Origin: Fibrivirga algicola
GTDB taxonomy: Bacteria > Bacteroidota > Bacteroidia > Cytophagales > Spirosomataceae
Length of the DNA stretch: 64,000 bases
NCBI RefSeq assembly: GCF_011742925.1
Contig: NZ_WAEL01000010.1
Span: forward strand, 62,001-126,000
Reading direction: 5' to 3'
Part shown: piece after piece, positions 34,116 through 43,900 of the stretch
Numbering within the stretch: position 1 is the first letter of the stretch
How the letters are laid out: each line of letters starts with the position of its first letter
Position numbers and translations under genes: made by a program
Notes under the pieces: generated by a model
Database searches by the model: none
Seen by the model: only the letters and a program-made list of their open reading frames with translations
What the model was told of the DNA's origin: nothing

Positions 34116-34929
34116 TATAAAACACTTTTCTCTAGCTAGCTGGTTACTTCTACTAACAACGCTTTGTACAGCACTGACTTGCTCGGATCATCGCGAAGGA
34201 ACAGCACCCCGTATTCGTGTGAAAACGATCTCCTACTCGGATGCTCAGATCAAGCCTTTTGGCGATGCTCAGTTTACACTTTCTTACAATAATGAGAATC
34301 AACTGAGTGGATTTACTATTGATAAGGAGACAAATCCGGCTTATCAGCCTATGGTCAACTATGCATCCGGTCGAATTAGTTATGTGACATCACGGATAAG
34401 CAGGCTTATCTTTTCCGGCCTAAGATATTATTACGACTCACAAAATCGGCTGGTTCGACTAGTAATGAATTTACAGGCAACCGATGGCGGCAACAGGATT
34501 TCTTATGACTTTGTGTATGATGGTACTAATACAGTCCCTTCTTCACGCATAGCAACCAGCTATACAGGGACTAATGGTAACGAAGTAAGTACCGGTACTA
34601 GAACCGAATCGTATACGTTTGCCGGAGGGAACGCAACATCTATAAATGGCACTTCGTACACCTACGATACAACCCCTAATCCATACAGAGGTTTATTTGG
34701 CTTTAATGAATACCTCAGTCTGACACCAGACTTCTATTTGGGTGCGCCTGCTGATTATCTGAACAGACCGTACAAGATTAGTGAGCCGTTTAGTGGCTCA
34801 TCGGTTAAGGTGTTTAATCAGAACAACCGAACAACTGATGCTCAATTAACCTACAATAGTGATAACCTGGTTACTAAGATTGTTTACAAAGACGGTAATA
34901 TAGAGGAGTTTACGTATGAAACGTATTGA
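34114..34929 (+). CDS. Cell-surface-type lipoprotein (DUF4595-like) with a non-standard or interrupted start
   Basis: From 34114 the frame reads I-I-K-H-F-S-L-A-S-W-L-L-L-L-T-T-L-C-T-A-L-T-C-S-D-H, a clear lipoprotein signal with lipobox L-T-C, then about 245 residues of beta-rich sequence with YD-like repeats (Y-D-S-Q-N-R-L-V-R, Y-N-S-D-N-L-V-T-K-I) typical of DUF4595-type Bacteroidota lipoproteins. There is no usable ATG: an in-frame ATG at 34093 is cut off by TAA at 34111, leaving ATT (34114) or ATA (34117) as starts, while the first conventional start, GTG at 34219, would lose the whole signal. Either the gene uses a rare start codon, or the stop is a recent nonsense mutation. The region is AT-richer than its neighbours, suggesting acquisition. 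Confidence 0.65.
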   Translation: MIKHFSLASWLLLLTTLCTALTCSDHREGTAPRIRVKTISYSDAQIKPFGDAQFTLSYNNENQLSGFTIDKETNPAYQPMVNYASGRISYVTSRISRLIFSGLRYYYDSQNRLVRLVMNLQATDGGNRISYDFVYDGTNTVPSSRIATSYTGTNGNEVSTGTRTESYTFAGGNATSINGTSYTYDTTPNPYRGLFGFNEYLSLTPDFYLGAPADYLNRPYKISEPFSGSSVKVFNQNNRTTDAQLTYNSDNLVTKIVYKDGNIEEFTYETY

Positions 34930-34963
34930 TTAGTTTGGCCGACGCTCAATTGAACATACGCAG

Positions 34964-34995
34964 AGGAGACCAGTTCAAACTGGTCTCCTTTAGTT
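34964..34995. terminator. Bidirectional terminator after the 34.1-kb lipoprotein gene
   Basis: A perfect 12-bp stem (34964-34975 with 34978-34989) with a very short loop precedes a T-rich tail. It lies between the rightward lipoprotein gene and the end of the leftward CheB-CheR-kinase gene. Confidence 0.8.
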
Positions 34996-35075
34996 TACAA
35001 TATACTGGTCAGTGTAACTCCATTTTTGATCCTGCCCAATATGGGCTGAAGTCTGTGGTACACCCAACTGGTTTC

Positions 35076-38000
35076 TTACGAATAGGCCAGCGGTAAGTTG
35101 ATCTGGATCAGCGTGCCTTTACCTGGTTCAGACGTTACGTGAACTCTGCTGCCCAGCAAGTTGCAGAGCCGTTTTACAATGAACAGACCAATGCCTTCGC
35201 CGGTCGCTGTCGATTCTGATAACTGAAGATCGTTAGCTGCCAGCGACTGTTCGGTTTCGGTGTTGAATGGGTCATTGAGCATGGTGACCAGCGCAGCAGG
35301 TAGACCGGGCCCCGTGTCGCTGACGACAAAGGTCCAGGTATTGGTTGCTTCGTCCGGGGTCCAGCTTACTTGTACGCCACCCGACTTGGTATATTTTAAG
35401 GCGTTCAGGATCAGGTTCTGGGCGATACGGCTAAATTTCACAGCGTCGCCCTCTACCATGAGTGTGTCCGGTCCAATGCCCTGAAGATAAAGCTGTTGCT
35501 CAAGGGCCATTGGTTGTAAGCCACCAATGAATTCCCGCAGGGCAACGGCCGCATCGAACTGGCCATCCTGAAACTGTTCCTGTCCAGCTTCCAGGCGCGA
35601 ATAATCGAGTAACTGCGTCAGCATTTGAGTGACCCGCCGCAGATTCCGCTGCAGCATCGATAGCATTTCGGCCCGCTCTTCTGCCGTATCTGTCTTATCG
35701 AGTAAGGAGGCCGCCCCGGCAATAACGCCGAAACTGCCCCGCAGGTCATGGGAGGTGGCCCGTAAAAACTCGCCTCGCTGGCGAATGTGCTCACGCATGC
35801 TATCGAGCGTTTGCACCAGTTCCTCCGACCGCTCCAACTCTTTTAGGCTGGCTACCCGCTGTTGTTCGGCCTGTTTCAGGCTTGTAATGTCCAGGCCGGT
35901 AACGGCTACGCCGTCGTCGTGCTTGCTCAGCGACAGGGCCAGCCAACGGTCGGTCCCCCCCGTGTTGTCGTAGCGCTCTTCGTACATGGTTTCGCCCGAT
36001 GTAAGCACATGCAGGAAATTGTTGAAGGTGTTGCTACCCCAAAAGACAGTGGCCACGTTGTTGATCGACGTCCCCAGTAACTCAGCCGATGCCTTACCGG
36101 TTAATTGCTCAAACTTTTGATTGCAGGCCAGCAGGGTAAAATCGACCACTTCGTCCTGCTCATTCCGATGCGCCTTCAATAACCCGATTGAGGCGGGTGA
36201 GCTGTCGAGGACAGCCTGCAAACTGTCGGCATTTGCGCGTACCTGGGCCTCGGCTTCTTTACGGTCTGTAATGTTCAGGATGGTTACGACAAGGCCGTTG
36301 GCGTCGATCTGCCGGGTAATGAAATACGCATAACAGCCCGGCGTAGGCTGGCTTAGTTCACGTTCCTCATACACAGGCTCGCCGGTGTTCAGCACCTGTA
36401 CGTATTGGTCAAACAGGCCGTTGCTGCGTAGTTCCGGGTAGCTCTCCAGTACCGTGCGCCATTGAATGTCCTGCTCTGCCTGGCCGGTCATGGCCAGAGC
36501 CGATTCATTGAACGCCGAGGTGACAAAATCGATTGGCTGGCCATTCTCATCACGAATGACATCCAGCATGGTAATACTGGCCGGTATGCCGTTGATCACA
36601 CTTTGCAGTCGGTCTGCGTTTTGCTGCAGATCGCGGTTGGCCTGTTCCAGTCGGGCGTTGGCATCGGCCCACATGCGGGTACGTTGCTGCACTCGCATGT
36701 CGAGCTCCTGGTTCAGCGTCTTCTGCAGGTGCACTTCCTGACTGGTACCAATGTACCCCACAAAGAGGCCGTCGGGACCGTATTGGGGGCGGGCGTTCGT
36801 AAGCATCCATCGGTACTCGCCGTCCTGCCGTTGAAGCCTGAACTCAGTACTGAACGGTTGGCGCCGCAGGAAGTTCGTGGCGTAGACTGCCAGGTACGTG
36901 TCGTGGTCGTCGGGATGAACATTGAGCGCCATTGACTGCCCGATAACCTCATCAGTTGAGGAGCCGGTAAATTCCAGCCACGCCCGGTTAACGAAGATAA
37001 AGGTTGCCTCGGCCGATGCCACCCAGACCAGGGTGGGTGCGTTGTCCATCAGGTCGCGGAACCAGGCTTGCCGTTCTTCCAGCAGACGCTGTGCCCGCCG
37101 GTGGTCGCTGATGTCCTCAATGGCCAGCAGGACGGCCTCCTGCCGTTGGTGTTGCACCACCTTTCGTGCGTTGAGGCGCATCACCTTTTCGCCAATGCCA
37201 GGAAACGTGTGAGTGACTTCATACGATTGAATATTAGCGCTCTGGGTGATCACGCTGCTGAGCAGTTGCCGTAGTTGGGGGATGTCCCACTGCCGGTTGC
37301 CGAGTTCGTACAAAAGTTTGCCTTCCGTTTCTTCCTGACTGACCTTAAAAATGGAATAGAAAGCCTGGTTAGCCGATTTGACGCTCAGGTCTTTGTCGAG
37401 TACGAGTGTGGCTTCGCTGATTGTATCGAAAATTGCCTCGGCATAGCCATACGCTTCGGTGAGCTGATCATTCCGGAGTTGTAATTCCTGGTTGATCGTC
37501 AGCAGTTCTTCGTTGGTCGACTCAATTTCTTCCTTGCTGGTCTCCAGTTCTTCGTTGATGCTCTGCAACTCTTCGTTGCTGCTGACGATTTCTTCGTTGG
37601 CTGACTGCAATTCTTCGTTCGAGGCTTCTTTCTCCTCAATGATCGAGTGCATGTCTTCGCGCAGGATGGTCAACTCATCTTCCAGTTGCCGAATGCGGGC
37701 ACTGCGAATACCCTCTGAACCGCTTTCGGGCGCCACTACGATCGTTTCTTCCGTGAAGAGGACCAGAAACAGGCGTGTTTCACCTTCGGATGTGAGCGGA
37801 ACGGCTTCGATCGATACTTGGTGTACATGCCCGTTTACCGTGAGGGTAAGCCCTGTTTTACGAACCGGCATGCCAGACTTGTGCGCTTTGTGTACGGCGT
37901 TACGCAACTCAAACGCAAGGGGGGGCCGGGCCATTTTTAGTAAATTCAGGCTGGCCTTGCCTGGGGCCGGCTCTAAAAACAGACCTGTTGACCCTCTGAA

Positions 38001-39704
38001 TTGAAGGATTTCCAACTCCTGATCGACCACTACGGAAGCAGGTACGTATTGGCTGAGTAGTAGCCCGTCTACTACTTTGTTGAGGTCGTTACCTGCATTT
38101 TTAGGCGAATACCCTTTCTTATCCATAATATCGATCCGTTCCGTTGTTGACCGGTTCGGGCTCGTGCGATTACCATTACGATCTATTGAGATCTGGCCGG
38201 GTGGAACACTGTTCCCGTCATTCCGGCGGGTATACACACGAAAGTTTTTTTCAACCGCCGTAAACAACGAAGCGGAGGCGCTCACCGTCTCAGATTTGCC
38301 CAAGAGCAAATAACCGTTAGGCTTCAGTGCGTAGTGAAACGTAGAAAATGCTCTTCGTTGTAAATGACTGTTCAGGTAAATCAGCAGATTGCGGCAGCTG
38401 ATCAGATCAAGCCGGGAAAAAGGCGGATCTTTGAAGAGGTTGTGCGGTGCAAACACGCACAAATCGCGGATGGTTTTATGAATGCGATATTGATCATCTA
38501 TTTTAGTAAAGAACCGCTGTAGCCGCTTGGGGGATATGTCTATTACCTCACTTTTTGTGTAGACACCCTGCCTGGCCTTCGTAATGGCGGGCTCACTGAG
38601 ATCGGTGGCGAAAATGTGAATGGGCGGGCTGGCCGTCCCTTCGCCCAGGGTTTCCAGCAGCAACATGGCCAGCGAATACGCTTCCTGGCCCGTTGAGCAG
38701 GCGGGAACCCATATACGCAGTGGTTCGCGTGGCGACATGGTTTTGATGAGCTGGGGCAACAACACCTTACCCATGTAGGCCATTGCCTCCTGATCCCGAA
38801 AAAACGTCGTTACGTTGATAAGCAGGTCGTTGTAAAGCACCCGTGCTTCGGCCGGGTGCTCGCGCAGGTACTGGGTGTAATCCGTTAAGTTGTCGAGTTT
38901 ATAGAGCAACATCCGACGGATAATGCGCCGCCGAATTGTTGTCACTTTGTAGTGGCTGAAGTCGACGCCTATAGCCCGGTGAATCAACTGAATAATGGGG
39001 CGAATATCCTCATCGCTTTCGGTGTTGCTGAAGGGTAAGTCCTCATCAGCGCTTTCTTCCGGTTCCTCGTCGGGCTCGTCGTCTTCGGTTGTCTGGCGCA
39101 AATCATCGGCGCGCTGACTGAGGCGGACCAGTTCATTGGCCATTGCCTTCGGCGACAGGATCAGATCGACCACCCCTTCGGCAACGGCGGCTTTGGGCAT
39201 GGTCTGGAACTGGGCGGTAATGTCCTGCGCCATGGTAATCCCCCCGGCTACCTTCACCGCTTTCAGGCCAAGCGTGCCATCGGTGGCCATGCCCGAGAGC
39301 AGAATGGCCACGGAGCCTACTTTCTGCCGGCCGGCCAGCGAAATGAAAAACCGGTCGATGGGCATATGAATCGTACGAAGGCGCGGGGCCAGAATCAATA
39401 TACCGTCCTGAATTTCCAACTCCCGGTTAGGGGGCATCACATAAACGTGATTCGGCTGAACAGGCATGTTATTGGCTGCCTCAATGACGGGCATAGCCGT
39501 TGCGTGACTTAATATGCTGGCTAAGTAACTATCGTGACTGGGGTTTAGGTGTTGAACGTAGACGAAGGCAAAACCGGTTGTGCCGGGCAGGGTAGTGAGT
39601 AAATCTACTACCGCTTCCTGCCCGCCCGTTGAACCGCCAATAGCCACAATTGGAATTTGAGTAGTTGTTGTTACTGCTCTATCTGACTGGTCGTTTAGTG
39701 GCAT
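35076..39704 (-). CDS. CheB-CheR-PAS-histidine kinase fusion protein
   Basis: A 1542-residue signalling protein. Residues 1-190 are a CheB methylesterase domain with an intact triad (S25 in G-G-S-T-G-G, H52 in V-Q-H, D142 in G-M-A-T-D-G-T). An acidic linker (~200-235) leads to a CheR methyltransferase domain (~240-490; V-P-A-C-S-T-G-Q-E-A-Y-S, then F-S-R-L-D-L-I-S-C-R-N). A coiled coil of repeated S-N-E-E-L-Q-S motifs spans ~670-750, followed by four or five PAS domains. The HisKA histidine is in S-H-D-L-R-G (~1316) and the HATPase has N-L-I-L-N-A-L-K-Y, D-T-G-P-G-L and G-E-G-I-G-L-F. Such fusions occur in bacteria without classical chemoreceptors nearby and may link methylation to kinase output. 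No receiver adjoins. It is divergent from a stand-alone CheB. Confidence 0.92.
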   Translation of the reverse strand: MPLNDQSDRAVTTTTQIPIVAIGGSTGGQEAVVDLLTTLPGTTGFAFVYVQHLNPSHDSYLASILSHATAMPVIEAANNMPVQPNHVYVMPPNRELEIQDGILILAPRLRTIHMPIDRFFISLAGRQKVGSVAILLSGMATDGTLGLKAVKVAGGITMAQDITAQFQTMPKAAVAEGVVDLILSPKAMANELVRLSQRADDLRQTTEDDEPDEEPEESADEDLPFSNTESDEDIRPIIQLIHRAIGVDFSHYKVTTIRRRIIRRMLLYKLDNLTDYTQYLREHPAEARVLYNDLLINVTTFFRDQEAMAYMGKVLLPQLIKTMSPREPLRIWVPACSTGQEAYSLAMLLLETLGEGTASPPIHIFATDLSEPAITKARQGVYTKSEVIDISPKRLQRFFTKIDDQYRIHKTIRDLCVFAPHNLFKDPPFSRLDLISCRNLLIYLNSHLQRRAFSTFHYALKPNGYLLLGKSETVSASASLFTAVEKNFRVYTRRNDGNSVPPGQISIDRNGNRTSPNRSTTERIDIMDKKGYSPKNAGNDLNKVVDGLLLSQYVPASVVVDQELEILQFRGSTGLFLEPAPGKASLNLLKMARPPLAFELRNAVHKAHKSGMPVRKTGLTLTVNGHVHQVSIEAVPLTSEGETRLFLVLFTEETIVVAPESGSEGIRSARIRQLEDELTILREDMHSIIEEKEASNEELQSANEEIVSSNEELQSINEELETSKEEIESTNEELLTINQELQLRNDQLTEAYGYAEAIFDTISEATLVLDKDLSVKSANQAFYSIFKVSQEETEGKLLYELGNRQWDIPQLRQLLSSVITQSANIQSYEVTHTFPGIGEKVMRLNARKVVQHQRQEAVLLAIEDISDHRRAQRLLEERQAWFRDLMDNAPTLVWVASAEATFIFVNRAWLEFTGSSTDEVIGQSMALNVHPDDHDTYLAVYATNFLRRQPFSTEFRLQRQDGEYRWMLTNARPQYGPDGLFVGYIGTSQEVHLQKTLNQELDMRVQQRTRMWADANARLEQANRDLQQNADRLQSVINGIPASITMLDVIRDENGQPIDFVTSAFNESALAMTGQAEQDIQWRTVLESYPELRSNGLFDQYVQVLNTGEPVYEERELSQPTPGCYAYFITRQIDANGLVVTILNITDRKEAEAQVRANADSLQAVLDSSPASIGLLKAHRNEQDEVVDFTLLACNQKFEQLTGKASAELLGTSINNVATVFWGSNTFNNFLHVLTSGETMYEERYDNTGGTDRWLALSLSKHDDGVAVTGLDITSLKQAEQQRVASLKELERSEELVQTLDSMREHIRQRGEFLRATSHDLRGSFGVIAGAASLLDKTDTAEERAEMLSMLQRNLRRVTQMLTQLLDYSRLEAGQEQFQDGQFDAAVALREFIGGLQPMALEQQLYLQGIGPDTLMVEGDAVKFSRIAQNLILNALKYTKSGGVQVSWTPDEATNTWTFVVSDTGPGLPAALVTMLNDPFNTETEQSLAANDLQLSESTATGEGIGLFIVKRLCNLLGSRVHVTSEPGKGTLIQINLPLAYS

Positions 39705-39750
39705 GCTGCGGAACTGATCGATGTATATGTTTACGGTTCTATAAATTTAT

Positions 39751-39780
39751 TAATTCAACAGATAAATATCTGTTGAATTA
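39751..39780. promoter_or_regulatory. Perfect 30-bp palindrome between the divergent CheB genes (candidate operator)
   Basis: TAATTCAACAGATA (39751-39764), AA, then its exact complement (39767-39780): 14-bp arms without a mismatch. It abuts a TAAATTTA sequence (one mismatch from the -7 consensus) pointing at the kinase-fusion gene, so a bound protein would cover that promoter. There is no T run, and the position upstream of both genes argues against a terminator. Confidence 0.65.
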
Positions 39781-39883
39781 GAAGTATATCGTAGCAAAAA
39801 ACCGTTGTCTCATTGTCTACTTATTGGGCAGAGTAGTTTGGCGTTTAATTAGACAATTGGAAAAGATAAGATTAACTAATTGC

Positions 39884-40966
39884 ATGTCGAAACGAGATAT
39901 TGTGGTCATTGGCTCTTCGGCTGGCGGAGTGAGTGCGTTGCAGGAATTGGTTGGCCACTTGCCGGCTGATTTTTCGGGTTCAATTTTCGTTGTTCAGCAC
40001 TTGGCTGCCTATACGACCAGTATGTTGCCTGCCATTCTAAGCCGATGTGGGCCGCTCGAAGCGGTACACCCGCACGATGGTGACCCCATACTGCCCGGTC
40101 GGATTTACATTGCCCCACCTGACCATCACCTGCTCATTGAAAAAGAAGAAGCCAGTCAACAGCAGGCTGGTTATATTCTGGTCCGGAAAGGGCCTAAAGA
40201 AAATCGGTTCCGCCCATCGATTGATGCGCTCTTTCGCTCGGCCGCCTACAGCTTCGGCTCGCGGGTGATTGGCGTGGTGTTAACGGGTTTGCTCAATGAT
40301 GGTACGTCGGGCATGTGGACAGTTAACCGGCTTGGCGGGGTAAGTATTGTGCAACAGCCAGATGATGCCATGTATTCCAGTATGCCTGAGAGTGTGCTGG
40401 AGTATGTGGATGTAAATTATGTTGTTCCTTTAGCTGAGATTCCTCAACTGCTCATTCAGTTAACAAGTGAGCCTATCGCTGACGGACCCGAACCGAATGA
40501 AAACTTAGCCGATCGTCTGCTCGTGGATGATGAACTAAATCGTATAAAAACAGAGGTCGATGTGGCTGCGCAGGTGAGCCCTTTCGATCGGGGTATTCTA
40601 TCGATGGGGGCATTAACGCCCCTTACCTGCCCGGAATGCAATGGCGCCCTGGTTAGTTTTCAGGAAGGCCACCTTATCCGGTATCGGTGCCATACGGGGC
40701 ACTCGTACACGGCCAGCACGCTACTAGCCGACGTTACCAAAGCCATTGAAGATACAATGTGGCAATCGGTACGGGGATTGGAAGAAAGTATCCTGTTGCT
40801 CAATCAGGCGGCCGACCGGCTGGCCGAAGCCGGGCAAGCTGAAGCTGCCGAAAAATTCCGGGCGCAGTCGGCAGAAGCACTCGACCGGGCGCACCGTATT
40901 CGTGAGCTTATTTTTGCCAATGATCAACTAGCCGTGGATGGGAATCAACCTAACGAGTCGATTTAG
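39884..40966 (+). CDS. Stand-alone CheB-type protein-glutamate methylesterase
   Basis: A 360-residue protein without the receiver domain that normally precedes CheB. The methylesterase domain fills residues 1-190, with S12 (G-S-S-A-G-G), H39 (V-V-Q-H-L) and D139 (G-L-L-N-D-G-T-S-G). A C-terminal extension contains C-P-E-C-N and Y-R-C-H-T-G-H-S-Y, a zinc-ribbon-like pattern, then a helical tail. Homologues of this type occur beside CheR-kinase fusions. Without a receiver, its control must come from partners or the zinc-like module. The ATG at 39884 is preferred over 39824, because the family starts a few residues before I-V-V-I-G-S-S-A-G-G. It is convergent with the helicase gene. Confidence 0.88.
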   Translation: MSKRDIVVIGSSAGGVSALQELVGHLPADFSGSIFVVQHLAAYTTSMLPAILSRCGPLEAVHPHDGDPILPGRIYIAPPDHHLLIEKEEASQQQAGYILVRKGPKENRFRPSIDALFRSAAYSFGSRVIGVVLTGLLNDGTSGMWTVNRLGGVSIVQQPDDAMYSSMPESVLEYVDVNYVVPLAEIPQLLIQLTSEPIADGPEPNENLADRLLVDDELNRIKTEVDVAAQVSPFDRGILSMGALTPLTCPECNGALVSFQEGHLIRYRCHTGHSYTASTLLADVTKAIEDTMWQSVRGLEESILLLNQAADRLAEAGQAEAAEKFRAQSAEALDRAHRIRELIFANDQLAVDGNQPNESI

Positions 40967-40970
40967 TCAG

Positions 40971-40990
40971 TTTGGCGTTACGCCAAAAAT
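40971..40990. terminator. Compact hairpin between cheB and the SNF2 helicase gene
   Basis: A 7-bp stem (TTTGGCG 40971-40977 with 40981-40987) and a 3-base loop fill the 28-bp gap between two convergent genes. T or A runs on the flanks suit termination of the leftward transcript. Confidence 0.5.
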
Positions 40991-40994
40991 CAAC

Positions 40995-43900
40995 TTAATC
41001 CAGCAACACCAGTACGTCTTCTTTAGTCAGCGATTTCATGAAGCTGTCTTCCGTGGTGACGAGCTCGCTGGCGAGGCGTAGCTTACTGCGTTGCAGCGCC
41101 AGAATTTTTTCTTCGACGCTGTTCTTAGTAATGAACTTGTAGGTGAATACCGGCTTCTGCTGCCCGATACGGTGAGCCCGGTCAATGGCCTGAGCTTCAA
41201 TGGCAGGGTTCCACCAGGGATCGAGCAGGAACACGTAATCGGCGGCGGTCAGGTTATGCCCCAGCCCCCCGGCCTTTAGGGAGATTAGAAAGAGTTGTAC
41301 CGTATCGTCGGTCTGGAAACGGGCTACCTGCTCCTGGCGGTCGGTGCTGGCGCCATCCAGGTACGCATAGGTGATGTTCTTCTCGTTGAGGTACTGCCTG
41401 ATAACGGCCAGGTGCTTAATGAACTGGCTGAAGACCAATATTTTGTGCCCTTCGTTGATGGCAATCTCCAGCCGCATCCGCACGTCGTCGAGCTTTCCCG
41501 AATCGCCTTCGTAGGTAGCATCGACCAGGCGGGGATGATTCGCGATCTGCCGCAGCTTGGTTAGGCCCTGCAATACCACCATCTGCGATTTGGCCAGTCC
41601 ATCTTTCTCGATATGATCGAGAATCAGGTTGCGGTAATACGACTTAGCTTCTTCGTAGGTCGTCGATTGCTCGGGCGTCATGTCACAGTACAGGACCGTT
41701 TCCACCTTCGAGGGTAAATCAGTGGCTACCTGCTTTTTGTTGCGCCGCAGCATAAACGGCTTAATCAGGCTGTAAAGCTTTTGCAGCTTCTGATCGTCGC
41801 CGCGTTTTTCGATGGGTAACTGATACGTGTTTTTGAAAAACGATTGGCTCCCCAACAAACCAGGGTTGATAAACGTCATCTGCGTCCAAAGGTCCATCGT
41901 GCTGTTCTCGAGCGGCGTACCCGTCAAAATAAGCCGGTGGGCCGAGTTGAGTTGCATCACTGCCCGCGTAATGTGCGAGTTTGGGTTCTTGATCGCCTGC
42001 GACTCGTCCATAATCACGTAGTCGAACCGGTAGTCTTTCAACAGATCAATGTCTATCCTGACAATGCCGTATGAGGTCAGAATCAAATCATACTCGTTAA
42101 AGAGCGCCGTGTTTTTATCGCGATACGTACCTGTGTAGACGAGCACCCTAAGATCAGGCGTAAAGCGACGGGCCTCCAGTTCCCAGTTGTAGATCAGCGA
42201 CGTGGGCATTACCAGCAGGGAAGGGCCGCGGGTATCCAGGTTCGTTTCTTTACGCCCCTGCAGTAGCGCCAGGGTCATTACGGTTTTGCCCAGACCCATA
42301 TCGTCGGCCAGGCAACCACCAAAGTGATACTGGCGCAGGAAGTTCATCCAGTCGTAACCGGCTTTCTGATAGGGTCGCAACGTACCCACAAACCCAGCGG
42401 GCATGGGCACCTCGTCGATCCGCTCAAATTCGCGCAGGCCTTCGAGCCGCCGGCTGATGACCGTTTCGGCCAGTGACTCATTATCCAATTCCTGCACCAG
42501 CGCCAGATGGTGTTTCTGTAAGACCAGCCGGTCGCCTAACTGGTCCTGCTCGTCGCTGCCCGGCCCGTCGACAGGCGGATGCTCCATAAAGCCCACCAGT
42601 TCGGCATACTTGGTGAACCACGCCTCCGGGATAACCGCAATTTCACCGTTGGGCAGGGCAAACTCCCGTTTGCGGGCCAGAATCAGCGACCGCAACCGGA
42701 TAAAGGGGATTTCAAACTCGCCAAAACGAACTTTGGCGTAAATATCGAACCAGTCGCGTGTTTCACGAATCGAAATATCCAGACTCGAATAACCCAGGAA
42801 ATAGCGCCGGGTGTCGCTGGCATTCTGACGTACCTGGAAACCGGCTTCGTCTAGCGCTGCGCGGTGTTCAGCCAGCCAGGTAAATGCCTGCGCCTTGGGG
42901 AGTTCCAGCCGCCCGTTGCGCAGGTCGAGGCCCTGTTCCCGGAGCTGGGTAAACCGATTCCGTTCTGTCTTTAGCTCCCGCCGTATTTTATGGAATACAT
43001 AGTCGTCGCCCACTTTTTCGAGGCTTACGTTCGATGAGTTGGCGAAGCTGTTGAATCGAAAGGTGAAGTCACCGTACTGAAATGACAGATCGAGCACCAC
43101 CTCGTTACTGGCCGACTCATCGTCTTCGGCCACCAGCGTGTCGCCAAAAAGCGCGGGCGACGCCGCTACACGCTGCTGACTGCTCACCTGCTCGGAGAGG
43201 GTAAGCACCGGTATGGGTTCGAGCGAGGTAGATCGGATCTCGAACCCTTTGGCGAAGACGTCGTACTGCGCAATCAGGGGCACAATGAAGCGTTCGTAAT
43301 ACTGCGCCTCCATGCTTTTCGGCACCACGATATGCTGCTTGTTCAAAAAGGGGCGCAGCTTTTTGCCGTCGACATCGATACCTGCTGACAGTTCGTTTTT
43401 CGAGAGTTTGGCGAAGTGGTAGAGCTTGTTCTTCACCAGCAGCCAGGCCGGGTCGTCGCACAGGAGCATGGCATTCCGGTGCTGGAATTCAACGCGCTCG
43501 GTTGTAGGTGAACCCGGTTGCGGATCGCGTTCGGCAAGCGGGTAGCGGATAATGGGGAAGTAATGCGTAGCCTCTTCGTTGCGCACAAAATGAAAATAAA
43601 CCCGTGCCGGTTCAGGCATGAACGTAACCGGATCGCCCACCGGATCGCCGTCGTGAGTCATCAGGAAGATCGGTTTGCCAGCCAGCAGTGGTAGAATCTG
43701 CGCTTTAGTGCGCTGCACATAATCGGCAATGGCCTCCTGCATCACCTTGTCGCCTTTTTGCGGGTCATATACACGCAGAAAAAAATCGACGACCGACCAT
43801 TTCTTGGTATTGAATCGCCGCAGTAGTGTATCCTGGCAGATGTAATCGGTCAGCCGCACCAGTTCGAAATCGCGCTCGTCGAGGCCAGCCGAAAATTCGC

